A stretch of DNA of 64,000 bases from an uncultured Lachnospiraceae bacterium (GCA_910583895.1 CAJTYJ010000002.1:93033-157032), one strand, 5' to 3'; shown: positions 31,929-40,868, numbered from the stretch's first letter. Notes: generated by a model from the letters alone, not told the origin. A program made the numbers and translations.

Positions 31929-32570
31929 ATGGAACGAGTGATTTGTCTTGGGATCGGCTATCTGTTCGGCATTTTTCAGACGGCGTATATCTATGGAAAG
32001 TTAAACGGCATTGACATCCGGGAGTACGGAAGCGGCAACGCAGGGACGACCAATGCACTTCGGGTGCTGGGGAAAAAAGCCGGACTGACGGTATTTTTGG
32101 GAGATGTGGCCAAAACTGTACTGGCGGTTTTGGCAGTTCGGTTTTTGTTTGGGCGCCGGTATGGGGAGATCCTGCCGCTTCTGGGCCTGTATGCAGGCAC
32201 AGGTGTGATTCTGGGACACAATTTTCCAATCCAGCTTGGCTTTAAAGGCGGTAAGGGGATCGCCTGTACGGCGGGGCTTGCAGTGACCCTTGGCCCCATT
32301 GTCACGATCGTGGAGGCGGGGACTTTTCTGCTCTCGGTGATACTGAGCAGATATGTGTCGGTTGGATCCATTCTGGTGGTGATCGAGATGGTGGTTCTTC
32401 TGGTGGTGCTGGGAGAGAATGGTTATTATGGGATGAGCCAGGGACAGCGGATGGAATTTTATCTGATCAGTGTGGTGCTGGCCTGTATGGCAATCTATCG
32501 TCACCGGGGGAATATCAGGAGGCTCATAAGCGGAACGGAAAGCAAAGTGTTTCAGAAAAAATCAGAGTAA
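31929..32570 (+). CDS. plsY: Glycerol-3-phosphate acyltransferase PlsY
   Basis: Integral membrane enzyme transferring acyl groups from acyl-phosphate to glycerol 3-phosphate, the first step of phospholipid synthesis. 213 residues with the PlsY loops REYGSGNAGTTNALRVLGKKAG, GHNFPIQLGFKGGKGIA and several hydrophobic helices. It is followed by gpsA, which makes its substrate, in the common plsY-gpsA pair. Confidence 0.95.
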   Translation: MERVICLGIGYLFGIFQTAYIYGKLNGIDIREYGSGNAGTTNALRVLGKKAGLTVFLGDVAKTVLAVLAVRFLFGRRYGEILPLLGLYAGTGVILGHNFPIQLGFKGGKGIACTAGLAVTLGPIVTIVEAGTFLLSVILSRYVSVGSILVVIEMVVLLVVLGENGYYGMSQGQRMEFYLISVVLACMAIYRHRGNIRRLISGTESKVFQKKSE

Positions 32571-32585
32571 AGGAGAGGGTGGATG

Positions 32586-33626
32586 ATGGCAAAGATCAGT
32601 GTGATTGGGGCCGGGAGCTGGGGGACAGCCATTGCAAAACTGTTGGGGACCAATGGACATGAGGTGACTCTTTGGTCCAGAAATGAGGAGGAAGTCCGCG
32701 CGCTTTGTCAGAGCCGGGAAAACATATCCAAGCTTCCGGGTGTGAAGCTGCCGGAGAATGTACGATTTACTTCAGATCTGGAGGAATCGGTGCAGGATAA
32801 GGACCTGCTGGTCTTTGCTGTCCCCTCCACAGCGGTCAGGGGAACGGCGCATAAGATTGCCGGATGGGTGCCTCCTGGACAGGTGATCGTTAATCTGGCC
32901 AAAGGAATTGAAGAGAGCACCCGCATGATTCTGACAGATATCATCGAACAGGAGATTCCTCAGGCAAACGGGGTGGTTCTGTCTGGTCCCAGTCACGCGG
33001 AGGAAGTGGGGCGCTGCATTCCCACGACGGTGGTGGTGGGCGCAAAGGACCGAAAGACCGCCGAGTATATTCAGAATATTTTCATGAATGAAGTGTTCCG
33101 GGTCTATACGAGTCCGGATATGCTGGGCATTGAGCTGGGCGGAGCGCTTAAAAATGTCATTGCTCTGGCAGCAGGTGTGGCCGACGGCCTTGGATGCGGG
33201 GATAATACGAAAGCAGCGCTGATCACCAGGGGAATCACGGAGATGAGCCGGCTGGGCGTGGCCATGGGCGGGCACATAGAGACTTTTAACGGACTGGCAG
33301 GGATGGGGGACCTGATCGTGACCTGCGCGTCGAGACACAGCCGGAACCGGAAGGCCGGATATCTGATCGGTCAGGGAAGGTCCATGCAGGAAGCCATGGA
33401 TGAAGTCCGCATGGTGGTGGAAGGCGTATATTCTGCAAAGGCGGCCATGGCGCTTGCAGCCGTCTATCAGGTGAGCATGCCCATTGTGGAAGAAGTCAAC
33501 AAGGTACTTTTCGAGAACAAATCCGCAAAAGAAGCGATGACGGATCTGATGGTCCGGGACAAGAAGATTGAGAATCCAGAACTTCCCTGGAATGAGAACT
33601 CAGGAAAAGAGGAGAAGGACAGATGA
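32586..33626 (+). CDS. gpsA: NAD(P)-dependent glycerol-3-phosphate dehydrogenase
   Basis: Reduces dihydroxyacetone phosphate to sn-glycerol 3-phosphate for PlsY. About 346 residues: Rossmann loop VIGAGSWGTAIA, SGPSHAEEV, the catalytic-Lys region GGALKNVIALAAGVADGLGCGDNTKAALITRG and GLAGMGDLIVTC. An ATG at 32583 immediately precedes and is equally possible. It overlaps the next gene by ATGA. Confidence 0.96.
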   Translation: MAKISVIGAGSWGTAIAKLLGTNGHEVTLWSRNEEEVRALCQSRENISKLPGVKLPENVRFTSDLEESVQDKDLLVFAVPSTAVRGTAHKIAGWVPPGQVIVNLAKGIEESTRMILTDIIEQEIPQANGVVLSGPSHAEEVGRCIPTTVVVGAKDRKTAEYIQNIFMNEVFRVYTSPDMLGIELGGALKNVIALAAGVADGLGCGDNTKAALITRGITEMSRLGVAMGGHIETFNGLAGMGDLIVTCASRHSRNRKAGYLIGQGRSMQEAMDEVRMVVEGVYSAKAAMALAAVYQVSMPIVEEVNKVLFENKSAKEAMTDLMVRDKKIENPELPWNENSGKEEKDR

Positions 33627-34492
33627 CAAGGGAAGCATTTCAGGCATGGCTGAAAGAAGGACCGGTACTGCTGGACGGAGGCACGGGTTCCCTGCTGCGC
33701 AGCAGAGGAATGCCGGTGGGAGTCTGCACAGAACAGTGGGTATACGAGCACCCGGAGGTAATCGCTTCGATCCAGAAAGAATATGCAGATGCAGGATCTC
33801 AGATTCTGTATGCGCCTACTTTTGGTGCAAACCGGGTTTCGCTGAAAAACATGGGACTGGAAGATTGTGTCAAAGAGATTAACTGTACGCTTGCAAAGCG
33901 CACCGTGGAACACGTAGGAGACCGGGTTAAAGTGGCAGGAGATCTGTCCACTACCGGGAAGCCCATGGAGCCTTATGGGCCAATGTCTTATGGAGAACTT
34001 ATGGATATCTATAAAGAGCAGATCGGATTTCTTGCAGAGTCCAAAGTAGAGCTTTTGGTGGCGGAGACACTGCTTTCTCTGGATGAGGCGCTGGTGATCT
34101 GTGATGCGGCCAGGGAAATCTGCGCTCTTCCGCTGATGGTGTCTTTCAGCTGCGAAGGAGACGGCAATCTGTATTTTGGCGGTACCGTATTCGAGGCGGC
34201 AGCAGCGCTGGAAGCCATGGGGGTGGATGCGGTGGGCGTAAACTGCTCGGTTGGTCCGGATCAGTTAGAAGCGGTGATCCGCAGACTTAAGGAAACGGTG
34301 TCCATTCCCATTCTGGCAAAGCCCAATGCGGGGATGCCCGTGATCACAGAAACCGGAGAGGCGGTATATAATATGGAGGCAGAAGTCTTTGCACGTCATG
34401 TACTGCATCTGCAGGAATGCGGGGCTTCCCTGATCGGCGGGTGCTGCGGGACAACGCCGGAGTATATCCGGATGGTAAAAAGTCACCTGTGA
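33623..34492 (+). CDS. Homocysteine S-methyltransferase family protein
   Basis: 289 residues forming the zinc-dependent homocysteine-binding barrel: LLDGGTGSLLRSRG, then ligands C208 (GVNCS) and C274-C275 (GGCCGTTP). The length matches stand-alone methyltransferases (MmuM/BHMT-like), or the N-terminal module of MetH without folate and cobalamin domains. The methyl donor is therefore uncertain: S-methylmethionine, SAM or a partner protein. ATG overlaps the gpsA stop. A terminator is not obvious after it. Confidence 0.85.
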   Translation: MTREAFQAWLKEGPVLLDGGTGSLLRSRGMPVGVCTEQWVYEHPEVIASIQKEYADAGSQILYAPTFGANRVSLKNMGLEDCVKEINCTLAKRTVEHVGDRVKVAGDLSTTGKPMEPYGPMSYGELMDIYKEQIGFLAESKVELLVAETLLSLDEALVICDAAREICALPLMVSFSCEGDGNLYFGGTVFEAAAALEAMGVDAVGVNCSVGPDQLEAVIRRLKETVSIPILAKPNAGMPVITETGEAVYNMEAEVFARHVLHLQECGASLIGGCCGTTPEYIRMVKSHL

Positions 34493-34549
34493 TTGGTGTG
34501 AACCGTGACTGATTCTGCCTTGTTCCAGGGCGGATTCATGAATTATGAA

Positions 34550-34578
34550 TTGACAAAGAGTCTGTTCGTTGTTACAAT
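34550..34578 (+). promoter_or_regulatory. ilvN-ilvC promoter
   Basis: -35 TTGACA, 17-base spacer, -10 TACAAT, 45 bases before ATG 34623. Only about 35 transcribed bases precede ilvN, so there is no room for a T-box, unlike leuA. Confidence 0.75.
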
Positions 34579-34622
34579 ATTTTGGTATTGATAAGTCGGA
34601 AGGAAAGAAGGCAGGGGAAGGA

Positions 34623-35165
34623 ATGGACAAAGTCGTTTTTTCAATGCTGGTGGAAAATTCATCAGGTGTTTTAAGCCGTATTGCGGGCCTTTACAGCCGG
34701 CGTGGCTATAATATTGACAGTATTACTGCAGGAGTGACCGCAGATCCGAATTTTACCCGAATCACCATTGTGGCCAGAGGGGACGAGATCATTCTGGAGC
34801 AGATTGAAAAGCAGCTTTTAAAGCTGGTGGATGTGGTGGATATCAAGAGGCTGGATCCGGACAGTTCTGTGTGCAGAGAGCTGGTGCTTTTAAAAGTGCT
34901 CTGCAATGAGCAAAACCGGCAGAATATCATATCCATTGCAGATATTTTCCGGGCGAAAATCGTAGATGTTTCCATAGAGTCACTGGTGATTGAACTGGTA
35001 GGAAGCCAGAGCAAGATCGAGGCATTCCTGCGCATGCTGCGGGGAGTGGAGATTTTGGAGCTTGCCCGTACCGGCATTACTGGTCTGTCCAGGGGGACTT
35101 TCGATGTGAAGATACCGGATCAGGACGGAAAACTTGTGGACTACGATTTTATAAAAGCAGAATAA
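34623..35165 (+). CDS. ilvN: Acetolactate synthase small (regulatory) subunit
   Basis: Regulatory subunit conferring valine feedback on acetohydroxyacid synthase. 180 residues: N-terminal ACT domain (VFSMLVENSSGVLSRIAGLYSRRGYNIDSI) and a C-terminal ACT-like half. The frame is open from 34569, but ATG 34623 with AAGG matches the family start. The catalytic subunit gene ilvB is not adjacent and not in this window, so it must be encoded elsewhere. ilvC follows after 37 bases. Confidence 0.93.
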   Translation: MDKVVFSMLVENSSGVLSRIAGLYSRRGYNIDSITAGVTADPNFTRITIVARGDEIILEQIEKQLLKLVDVVDIKRLDPDSSVCRELVLLKVLCNEQNRQNIISIADIFRAKIVDVSIESLVIELVGSQSKIEAFLRMLRGVEILELARTGITGLSRGTFDVKIPDQDGKLVDYDFIKAE

Positions 35166-35202
35166 CACGCAAACACATTTTAAGACAATGGAGGAAAAGA
35201 CA

Positions 35203-36219
35203 ATGGCAAAAATTTACTATCAGGAAGACTGTAATCTTTCCATGCTGGAAGGAAAGACGATCGCAGTCATCGGCTACGGAAGCCAGGGACATGCTCATGC
35301 CCTGAATGCAAAGGAGTCCGGATGTCATGTGATCATCGGTCTTTATGAGGGAAGCAAGTCCTGGAAGAGGGCAGAAGAGCAGGGCTTTGAGGTGTATACA
35401 GCTGCAGAAGCGGCAAAAAAAGCAGATGTTATCATGATTCTGATCAACGATGAGCTGCAGGCTTCCATGTATAAGAAAGACATTGAGCCGAACCTGGAAG
35501 AAGGCAACATGCTGATGTTCGCCCATGGTTTTAATATTCATTTCAGTCAGATTGTGCCGCCGAAGAATGTGGATGTGACGATGATTGCGCCCAAAGGACC
35601 GGGCCATACGGTCAGAAGCGAGTATCAGGCAGGAAAAGGTGTTCCGTGTCTGGTGGCGGTGCATCAGGATGCAACCGGCAAGGCTTTGGAGAAGGCGCTG
35701 GCTTATGCGCTGGCCATCGGCGGTGCAAGGGCAGGCGTTTTGGAGACCACATTCCGCACGGAGACCGAGACCGACCTGTTTGGTGAGCAGGCAGTTCTGT
35801 GCGGCGGCGTGTGCGCATTGATGCAGGCAGGTTATGAGACGTTGACCGAAGCAGGCTATGATCCGAGAAATGCTTATTTTGAGTGTATCCATGAGATGAA
35901 ACTGATCGTGGATCTGATCTATCAGTCCGGTTTCGAGGGAATGAGATACTCCATCTCCAACACGGCAGAGTACGGCGATTATATCACCGGGCCGAAGCTG
36001 ATCACAGAAGAGACCAAGAAGACCATGAAGAAGATCTTAAAAGATATTCAGGATGGTTCTTTTGCAAAAGAGTTTCTGCTGGATATGTCCGCAGCAGGCG
36101 GACAGGCTCATTTCAAGGCCATGAGGAAGCTGGCTGCAGAGCATCCGTCTGAGAAAGTCGGAAAAGAAATTCGGAAACTGTACAGCTGGAACGGAGAGGA
36201 CAAGCTGCTCGACAATTAA
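35203..36219 (+). CDS. ilvC: Ketol-acid reductoisomerase
   Basis: Converts acetolactate and acetohydroxybutyrate to the dihydroxy acids of valine, isoleucine and leucine synthesis with Mg2+ and NAD(P)H. 338 residues, the short class I form: AVIGYGSQGHAHALNAKESG, PKGPGHTVRSEYQAGKGVP, TETDLFGEQAVLCGG and EMKLIVDLIYQSGFEGM. GGAGG at 35190 sets ATG 35203 as start. It ends before a terminator. Confidence 0.97.
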   Translation: MAKIYYQEDCNLSMLEGKTIAVIGYGSQGHAHALNAKESGCHVIIGLYEGSKSWKRAEEQGFEVYTAAEAAKKADVIMILINDELQASMYKKDIEPNLEEGNMLMFAHGFNIHFSQIVPPKNVDVTMIAPKGPGHTVRSEYQAGKGVPCLVAVHQDATGKALEKALAYALAIGGARAGVLETTFRTETETDLFGEQAVLCGGVCALMQAGYETLTEAGYDPRNAYFECIHEMKLIVDLIYQSGFEGMRYSISNTAEYGDYITGPKLITEETKKTMKKILKDIQDGSFAKEFLLDMSAAGGQAHFKAMRKLAAEHPSEKVGKEIRKLYSWNGEDKLLDN

Positions 36220-36244
36220 AAGAGACATTTCAAATACACGGTTC

Positions 36245-36280
36245 GGAAGCTGACTTTTTAGAAGGTCAGCTTCCTGTTTT
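36245..36280 (+). terminator. Terminator after ilvC
   Basis: Ten-base arms GGAAGCTGAC / GTCAGCTTCC, with a loop of ten bases and TGTTTT after the stem. Confidence 0.8.
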
Positions 36281-36320
36281 CAAAGACCGAAAGTTTGGGC
36301 AGAGGGAAAAGGAGTAAGCC

Positions 36321-38390
36321 ATGAGGAAAGAAAAATATTCCGTTTGGCAGGTAAAATGCCTGTTTGTGACCTTTCATTTGCTGCTGGTGGCATATGCGGT
36401 TTTGTTTCTGCATCCTTTTTACGGATCGAATGATGAATTTACCCTGGCAGCCATTGCATCGGGGGCATATGGTGATTACACACAGTATTTTATCTATATT
36501 CACAGTGGATTTGGATGGATTTTGAAGCTGTTTTATATGCTGGTACCAGGATGGAACTGGTATACGATTGTCATGTATGGGATGATTTTTCTGTCTCTGA
36601 CGGCGATTGGATTTGTCTGGATCGAAAGGGGCAAAAAGACCGGTGGAATTCTGGCCATGATGCTTTTGCTGGCCTGTCTGCAGCCCTTGTACGTGGAATT
36701 TCAGTATACGAAGACTGCAGCAGTGGTGACGGCTGCCGGATATGTACTGCTGTTTGAATGGGCGAAAAAGAGGAAAAAAGAACCCATCGCGGCAGCTGCA
36801 GGAATTGTATGGCTGCTTCTTGGGAGCTGGATCCGGTTTCACGCGTTCGGGATGGTCAGCCTGATGGCTTTTGGCATGTGGCTGATCCGTGCCTGGCAGG
36901 TATGGAAGGACCGGGACTGGAAGGGATTTTTCCTTTGGGACTGTATGCCCTTTGTGTTGGCTTTTGGGCTGATCTTTGGAAGCATTGTAATGGAAAATGT
37001 GCTGGTATATACGCCGGGCAGTCCGGAGGCTCATTATCGGGAATATGACCGGGCCAGGCAGAAACTTTTGGACTATGGGGTTCCAGAGTGGGATACGTAC
37101 CAGGCGGAATATGAGGCGCTTGGGCTGACCCGGACGGACTGTATCAATCTGGAAAACTGGCTGATCGCAGATTATGATCGCTATACAGCGGATACCTTTC
37201 AGCAAATTGTCGCGTTCCGGCAGGATCTTCCCTTTCAGTGGGAATATCTGGTGGATTATCTGGTGATTTTAGCAAAAAAACCGCTGTTTTTACTTGGATT
37301 TTTGATGACGATTCTCTGGCTTCTTCCACTTTCTGCCATAAAAGTACGAAAAAACTGGATCAGTGTCGGTTATCCATATGCGGCGCTGCTTGGGATCTAT
37401 CTGTATTTTATTAAAATATACCGGGTGCTGCCGATTGTAGTAACAGCATGTCTTTTGAGTTTTGTAATTTTTATCTGGTCAGCGGCGGGGGAGGAGATTA
37501 CATTTTCCTGGGAAAAGAAGCTTTCTAAGAGGGGGCTTCTGACTGCCGGTGCGGGCGGTTTTTTTGTGACGGCTGGAATCTGTGTCCATATGCTGGTTAC
37601 ACCGGTCTTTCAGCTGCCAGTGCAGGAATCAAAGCCCAGTGTTGCCTTTCGGGCATTGTATGACACCATAAGCAAAAATAAGGAGATCTACTATGCGTTT
37701 GATCCTTTTACCAATAATGGAGTGGAGCTTGGTTATTCGATCCTGGAAAAAATACCGGAAGATTATCTGACCAATATTTTTACACTGGGGGGCTGGGAGA
37801 CGGAATCCCCTCAGGTGGTTTCAAACCTGAATGTATACGAGCAGAGAAGCCTTCTGACGTCGCTTTATAAAAGCGACCGGGCGGTTTTGATTTCCAACAC
37901 CCTGTTGGAGCATATGATGCTACATCTGCAGGATACGTATGATGGTATTTTTATCACATACTCCAAGCTCAATCAAATCGGAGATTTTGATCTGTTTGCA
38001 CTGAATTATAAAATGTCGGGTCTGAAGGATACGACAAAGTTCCATGCTTCGCTGGACAGAACTTACACGGCAGAGAATGAACGGTATGATGTGTTCGAGG
38101 CAACGGTTGAGATGACGCCGGAAGAGCTTCAGGGAAAGAGTGTCTTTCTCTGGATGGAGAGTGTGGAGAGCGGAAAGAGGCGAATGTACCAGGGAGTATG
38201 GCTTCAGCAGGATGAAGACGGGCTGTATTCGATGCTGTATGACACAGCGCTTTGTGATACTGACCAGGTGCGGTTTACAATTCCCAAACTGAGTTATCCG
38301 CTGGACGACCGGTATGAAGTCCGCATTGTGATCCGGGACGGGGATAAAGGAAGAAAACTTGTGACGGAAAACAACCTGTATCAGCCATAA
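36321..38390 (+). CDS. Polytopic membrane protein, possible GT-C type glycosyltransferase
   Basis: 689 residues. About ten to twelve hydrophobic segments lie within residues 10-430, after which a soluble region of about 260 residues follows. FLHPFYGSNDEFTL in the first external loop has the acidic pair often seen in GT-C enzymes, but I recognise no family firmly. AAAAGGAG precedes ATG 36321. It is followed 21 bases later by an acyltransferase-3 gene, so the pair probably builds or modifies a surface glycan. It is not related in sequence to its biosynthetic neighbours. Confidence 0.55.
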   Translation: MRKEKYSVWQVKCLFVTFHLLLVAYAVLFLHPFYGSNDEFTLAAIASGAYGDYTQYFIYIHSGFGWILKLFYMLVPGWNWYTIVMYGMIFLSLTAIGFVWIERGKKTGGILAMMLLLACLQPLYVEFQYTKTAAVVTAAGYVLLFEWAKKRKKEPIAAAAGIVWLLLGSWIRFHAFGMVSLMAFGMWLIRAWQVWKDRDWKGFFLWDCMPFVLAFGLIFGSIVMENVLVYTPGSPEAHYREYDRARQKLLDYGVPEWDTYQAEYEALGLTRTDCINLENWLIADYDRYTADTFQQIVAFRQDLPFQWEYLVDYLVILAKKPLFLLGFLMTILWLLPLSAIKVRKNWISVGYPYAALLGIYLYFIKIYRVLPIVVTACLLSFVIFIWSAAGEEITFSWEKKLSKRGLLTAGAGGFFVTAGICVHMLVTPVFQLPVQESKPSVAFRALYDTISKNKEIYYAFDPFTNNGVELGYSILEKIPEDYLTNIFTLGGWETESPQVVSNLNVYEQRSLLTSLYKSDRAVLISNTLLEHMMLHLQDTYDGIFITYSKLNQIGDFDLFALNYKMSGLKDTTKFHASLDRTYTAENERYDVFEATVEMTPEELQGKSVFLWMESVESGKRRMYQGVWLQQDEDGLYSMLYDTALCDTDQVRFTIPKLSYPLDDRYEVRIVIRDGDKGRKLVTENNLYQP

Positions 38391-38411
38391 AACAAAAGGG
38401 AGATGAGAAGG

Positions 38412-39533
38412 ATGAAAAAAAGACAGGCAAATTTTGAATTGCTTCGGATCCTGTGTATGTACATGATTGTGGTTGGGCACTGTCTGTTTCATGGCAGGGT
38501 GACGGCAAAATTGGGATATGGGACGACCAATTATTTTCTGTCCTATCTGATTCAGTCTTTCTCAGTGGTTCATGTGAATTGTTTTGTGATGCTTGCAGGG
38601 TATTTTTCCATCGACCGGGAATTCAAGGCACAGAGACTTCTGCGGCTCTGGAGGCAGATCATGTTTTATTCGGTGGTTATTTGCATGGTCTTTGGACTGT
38701 GGGGCGGTGTGACCGGCAGAGATATCCTGCTGGCTTTGTTTCCCATCTCTGCGCGGAACTACTGGTTTGCCTCGGTCTATATGGCGCTGGTTCTTCTGAT
38801 GCCCTTTGCCGGGATGCTGGCAGTCAGGCTGACAAAAAGACAGTATCAGTATCTTTTGATCCTGTTGGGACTTTTTTTCAGCGTAAATCATATGATTTTC
38901 CGGGTGAACACTTATGGAGCCTGTGACGGCAGAGATCTGACCTGGTTTTTGTTCCTGGCGTTTCTTGCAGGGTATATAAAGCTGCATACCCGTCAGGATC
39001 GGCGATATTTTTGGTATGGCTTTTTGGGATATGTGTTTGCTTCCCTTGGAGTGCTGGCCAGTGTCTACCTCAGTGTGAAACTGCATCAGGAGGAGATCGA
39101 GTATTTTCTGAACTACAATTCTCCGCTGGCGCTGCTGGCAACGGTCTGCCTGTTTCTCTGTGTTAAGAATATGCCCTGGAAGGAGACCAGGCTGGACGGA
39201 GTCATCCGGAAAGTTGCAGGAGCGGCTTTTGGCGTTTATTTGATTCATGACCATTATCTGATCCGTTATCCGGTGTGGGATTTGTTCCGGGCCAGTAAGG
39301 TGGCAAGAACCCATTGGGCAGTCATTTATACAGTTGCGATCGGTCTGGTAGTGTATGGGGCGTGTACCTGTCTGGAGCTGGTTCGCCAGAAGCTGTTCTG
39401 GATTGTGGGTAGAGGTTATGAAAAGAGTCTATTATATAAGAAGGAACAGGAAATTCTGGAACGTATGAACCGTCTGTTTACTGGCAATAAGCCTTGTGCC
39501 GGAACCGGAAATCAAAGAGAAGCAGAAGAATAA
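38412..39533 (+). CDS. Acyltransferase 3 family membrane protein
   Basis: 373 residues with the acyltransferase-3 plan: N-terminal FELLRILCMYMIVVGHCLFHG, where the first His lies on the RxxxxxxxxxxxGH pattern, about ten transmembrane helices, and AAFGVYLIHDHYLIR near the C-terminal end. Such enzymes O-acetylate or otherwise acylate cell-surface polysaccharides. ATG 38403 is too close to GGGAG, so 38412 is preferred. The last 40 residues are a hydrophilic tail. It probably works with the upstream membrane protein. Confidence 0.82.
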   Translation: MKKRQANFELLRILCMYMIVVGHCLFHGRVTAKLGYGTTNYFLSYLIQSFSVVHVNCFVMLAGYFSIDREFKAQRLLRLWRQIMFYSVVICMVFGLWGGVTGRDILLALFPISARNYWFASVYMALVLLMPFAGMLAVRLTKRQYQYLLILLGLFFSVNHMIFRVNTYGACDGRDLTWFLFLAFLAGYIKLHTRQDRRYFWYGFLGYVFASLGVLASVYLSVKLHQEEIEYFLNYNSPLALLATVCLFLCVKNMPWKETRLDGVIRKVAGAAFGVYLIHDHYLIRYPVWDLFRASKVARTHWAVIYTVAIGLVVYGACTCLELVRQKLFWIVGRGYEKSLLYKKEQEILERMNRLFTGNKPCAGTGNQREAEE

Positions 39534-39573
39534 CTTCTTAAAAATATAGGATGTGGTATGATCTGACTTGATC

Positions 39574-39610
39574 GTTGCTATGAACGGCCCCTCGGGCCGT
39601 GAATAGTAAC
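39574..39610. repeat. Palindromic hairpin with GTTGC/GTAAC ends
   Basis: Inner arms ACGGCCC / GGGCCGT around CTC and outer arms GTTGCTAT / ATAGTAAC give a nearly continuous hairpin. It has the same terminal GTTRC/GTAAC plan as the elements at 10126 and 29137, but a different core. It has no T-run. Confidence 0.6.
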
Positions 39611-39649
39611 GAAGGCATATGGCCGGATGTCGAAAAATGTAAAAAGAGG

Positions 39650-39679
39650 TTGCAGAGTTTCTGTTGTCAGAGGTATAAT
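39650..39679 (+). promoter_or_regulatory. Promoter for the octapeptide-repeat gene
   Basis: -35 TTGCAG, 18-base spacer, -10 TATAAT, 46 bases before ATG 39726. Confidence 0.6.
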
Positions 39680-39725
39680 GGGATTGCAGGAGGGCAGCAA
39701 AATCTAAAACTGGGAGGGGAAACAT

Positions 39726-40226
39726 ATGCTGGATGAAAAAGATCTGCAGGCGGTCCGGGAGATTGCAGCAGAAGTTACTACCGATGTAGTTGTGAGACTG
39801 GTGCCTGATATTGTCGCAAAGGTTACGACAAAAATTATTGATGAACGGGTACCAAAGATCATTGACGAGAGAGTACCAAAGATTATTGACGAGAGAGTGC
39901 CAAAGATCATTGACGAGAGAGTACCAAAGATCATTGATGAGAGAGTACCAAAGATCATTAACAAACAAGTGCCCAGAATCATTGACCGGCGTGTGCCGGG
40001 CATGATCAGAAAGGCAATTCATGATTCTGAGGTCATGCTTCTGGATGAGATGGAGCGTTTTGACCGGAAGAATGAAAAGAAGTTCGCAGAGATTCAGAAG
40101 GATCAAAGGGAACTGAAAGAACTTTACCGAATGATTAAGAACGAGCAGGAAACCATCACCATGATGCTGAAACAGTTGCAGGATCATGAGGTACGGATTA
40201 CCAGGTTGGAGACACAGACCGCATAA
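39726..40226 (+). CDS. Octapeptide-repeat coiled-coil protein, unknown function
   Basis: 166 residues, no signal peptide. Residues 36-91 are seven consecutive octads: five perfect KIIDERVP copies, then KIINKQVP and RIIDRRVP. The DNA repeats are 24 bases long (39831-39998) and 80-95 percent alike. The remaining C-terminal half (about 95-160) is a charged amphipathic helix likely to form a coiled coil. I know no function. It has its own promoter and ribosome site (GGGAGGGG), and the leuA leader starts 35 bases after its stop. Confidence 0.8.
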   Translation: MLDEKDLQAVREIAAEVTTDVVVRLVPDIVAKVTTKIIDERVPKIIDERVPKIIDERVPKIIDERVPKIIDERVPKIINKQVPRIIDRRVPGMIRKAIHDSEVMLLDEMERFDRKNEKKFAEIQKDQRELKELYRMIKNEQETITMMLKQLQDHEVRITRLETQTA

Positions 40227-40260
40227 AATAGTTTAAAATACAAAAGATAAAAACTCCTGC

Positions 40261-40289
40261 TTGACAATTTCCAGTGTTTTTGATATGAT
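40261..40289 (+). promoter_or_regulatory. leuA promoter
   Basis: -35 TTGACA, 17-base spacer, -10 TATGAT, just upstream of the T-box leader. Confidence 0.75.
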
Positions 40290-40295
40290 ACATTC

Positions 40296-40607
40296 CAGTG
40301 AAATAAGTAAATGCGTAGATGAGGAATAGTACATACGGACTGGATTTCAGAGAGCTGACGGTTGGTGCGAGGCAGTGGAAGGGACGTTTGGAACTCGCCT
40401 CGGAGCGGCTGTCCAAAATCTTTTGTGGATGTCCATGGAAGAGAGTAGATACAGACGGGACCCTGCCGTTACAAAGGGAAGGATATAAGAGCTTGCATCC
40501 GTATCCGATAAGTGTGTGAATCATTCATGAAATCAGAGTGGTACCGCGTAGGACAGTTTGTCTTTCGTCTCTGGGTTATCATAACCGGGGATGGAGGGCT
40601 TTTTTTA
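40296..40607 (+). promoter_or_regulatory. T-box riboswitch, leucine-specific (CUC specifier)
   Basis: Contains the AGTA and AGAGAGC stem I landmarks, the specifier CTC at 40394-40396 within GGAA-CTC-GCCTCGGAGC, the conserved T-box AGAGTGGTACCGCG at 40535-40548, and a terminator hairpin (TCTCTGGGTTA / TAACCGGGGA) ending in eight T. Uncharged leucine tRNA should pair with the specifier and stabilise the antiterminator, allowing leuA transcription. Confidence 0.92.
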
Positions 40608-40733
40608 TTCCCGCGGGCAACGAGCCAAGTGGCCGCTTGCAGACATTTGGCGACTGCCGCGAGGGTCAAATACCCCGCTGCTCTGCAGCACTGCAAGTTT
40701 GATACCCCGTTGCTTGCAGCGGGGTCTTTGATT
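40605..40733 (+). repeat. Dispersed 129-bp structured element, copy B
   Basis: Begins in the T-run of the leuA T-box terminator and matches copy A at 25594. The same three hairpins are present: GGGT/ACCC at 40663-40675, GCTGC-TCT-GCAGC, and a final CCCCGTTG/CAGCGGGG. A short degenerate relative follows at 40786-40816 (GGGC-CAGAT-GCCC). It separates the T-box from leuA by about 260 bases, so a leuA transcript that reads through must also pass this element. Confidence 0.85.
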
Positions 40734-40868
40734 TCCGGAAGTGAAGAACCGGGGCTTTGCGCGGCGTGTTTATTTCGCAAGTGTTGTGAGGGCCAGATGC
40801 CCTGCATCCTCTGCGGATTTCACTTCTGCAGAAAATCTGCATAATAAAAAGACAGGAGAATAGACAGG

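Noticed and set aside
34579..34622. T-box or leader-peptide attenuator before ilvN
   Set aside because: Only about 35 transcribed bases precede the start codon.
40198..40524. Antisense ORF across the leuA leader
   Set aside because: The region is fully explained by promoter and T-box; no coding features.
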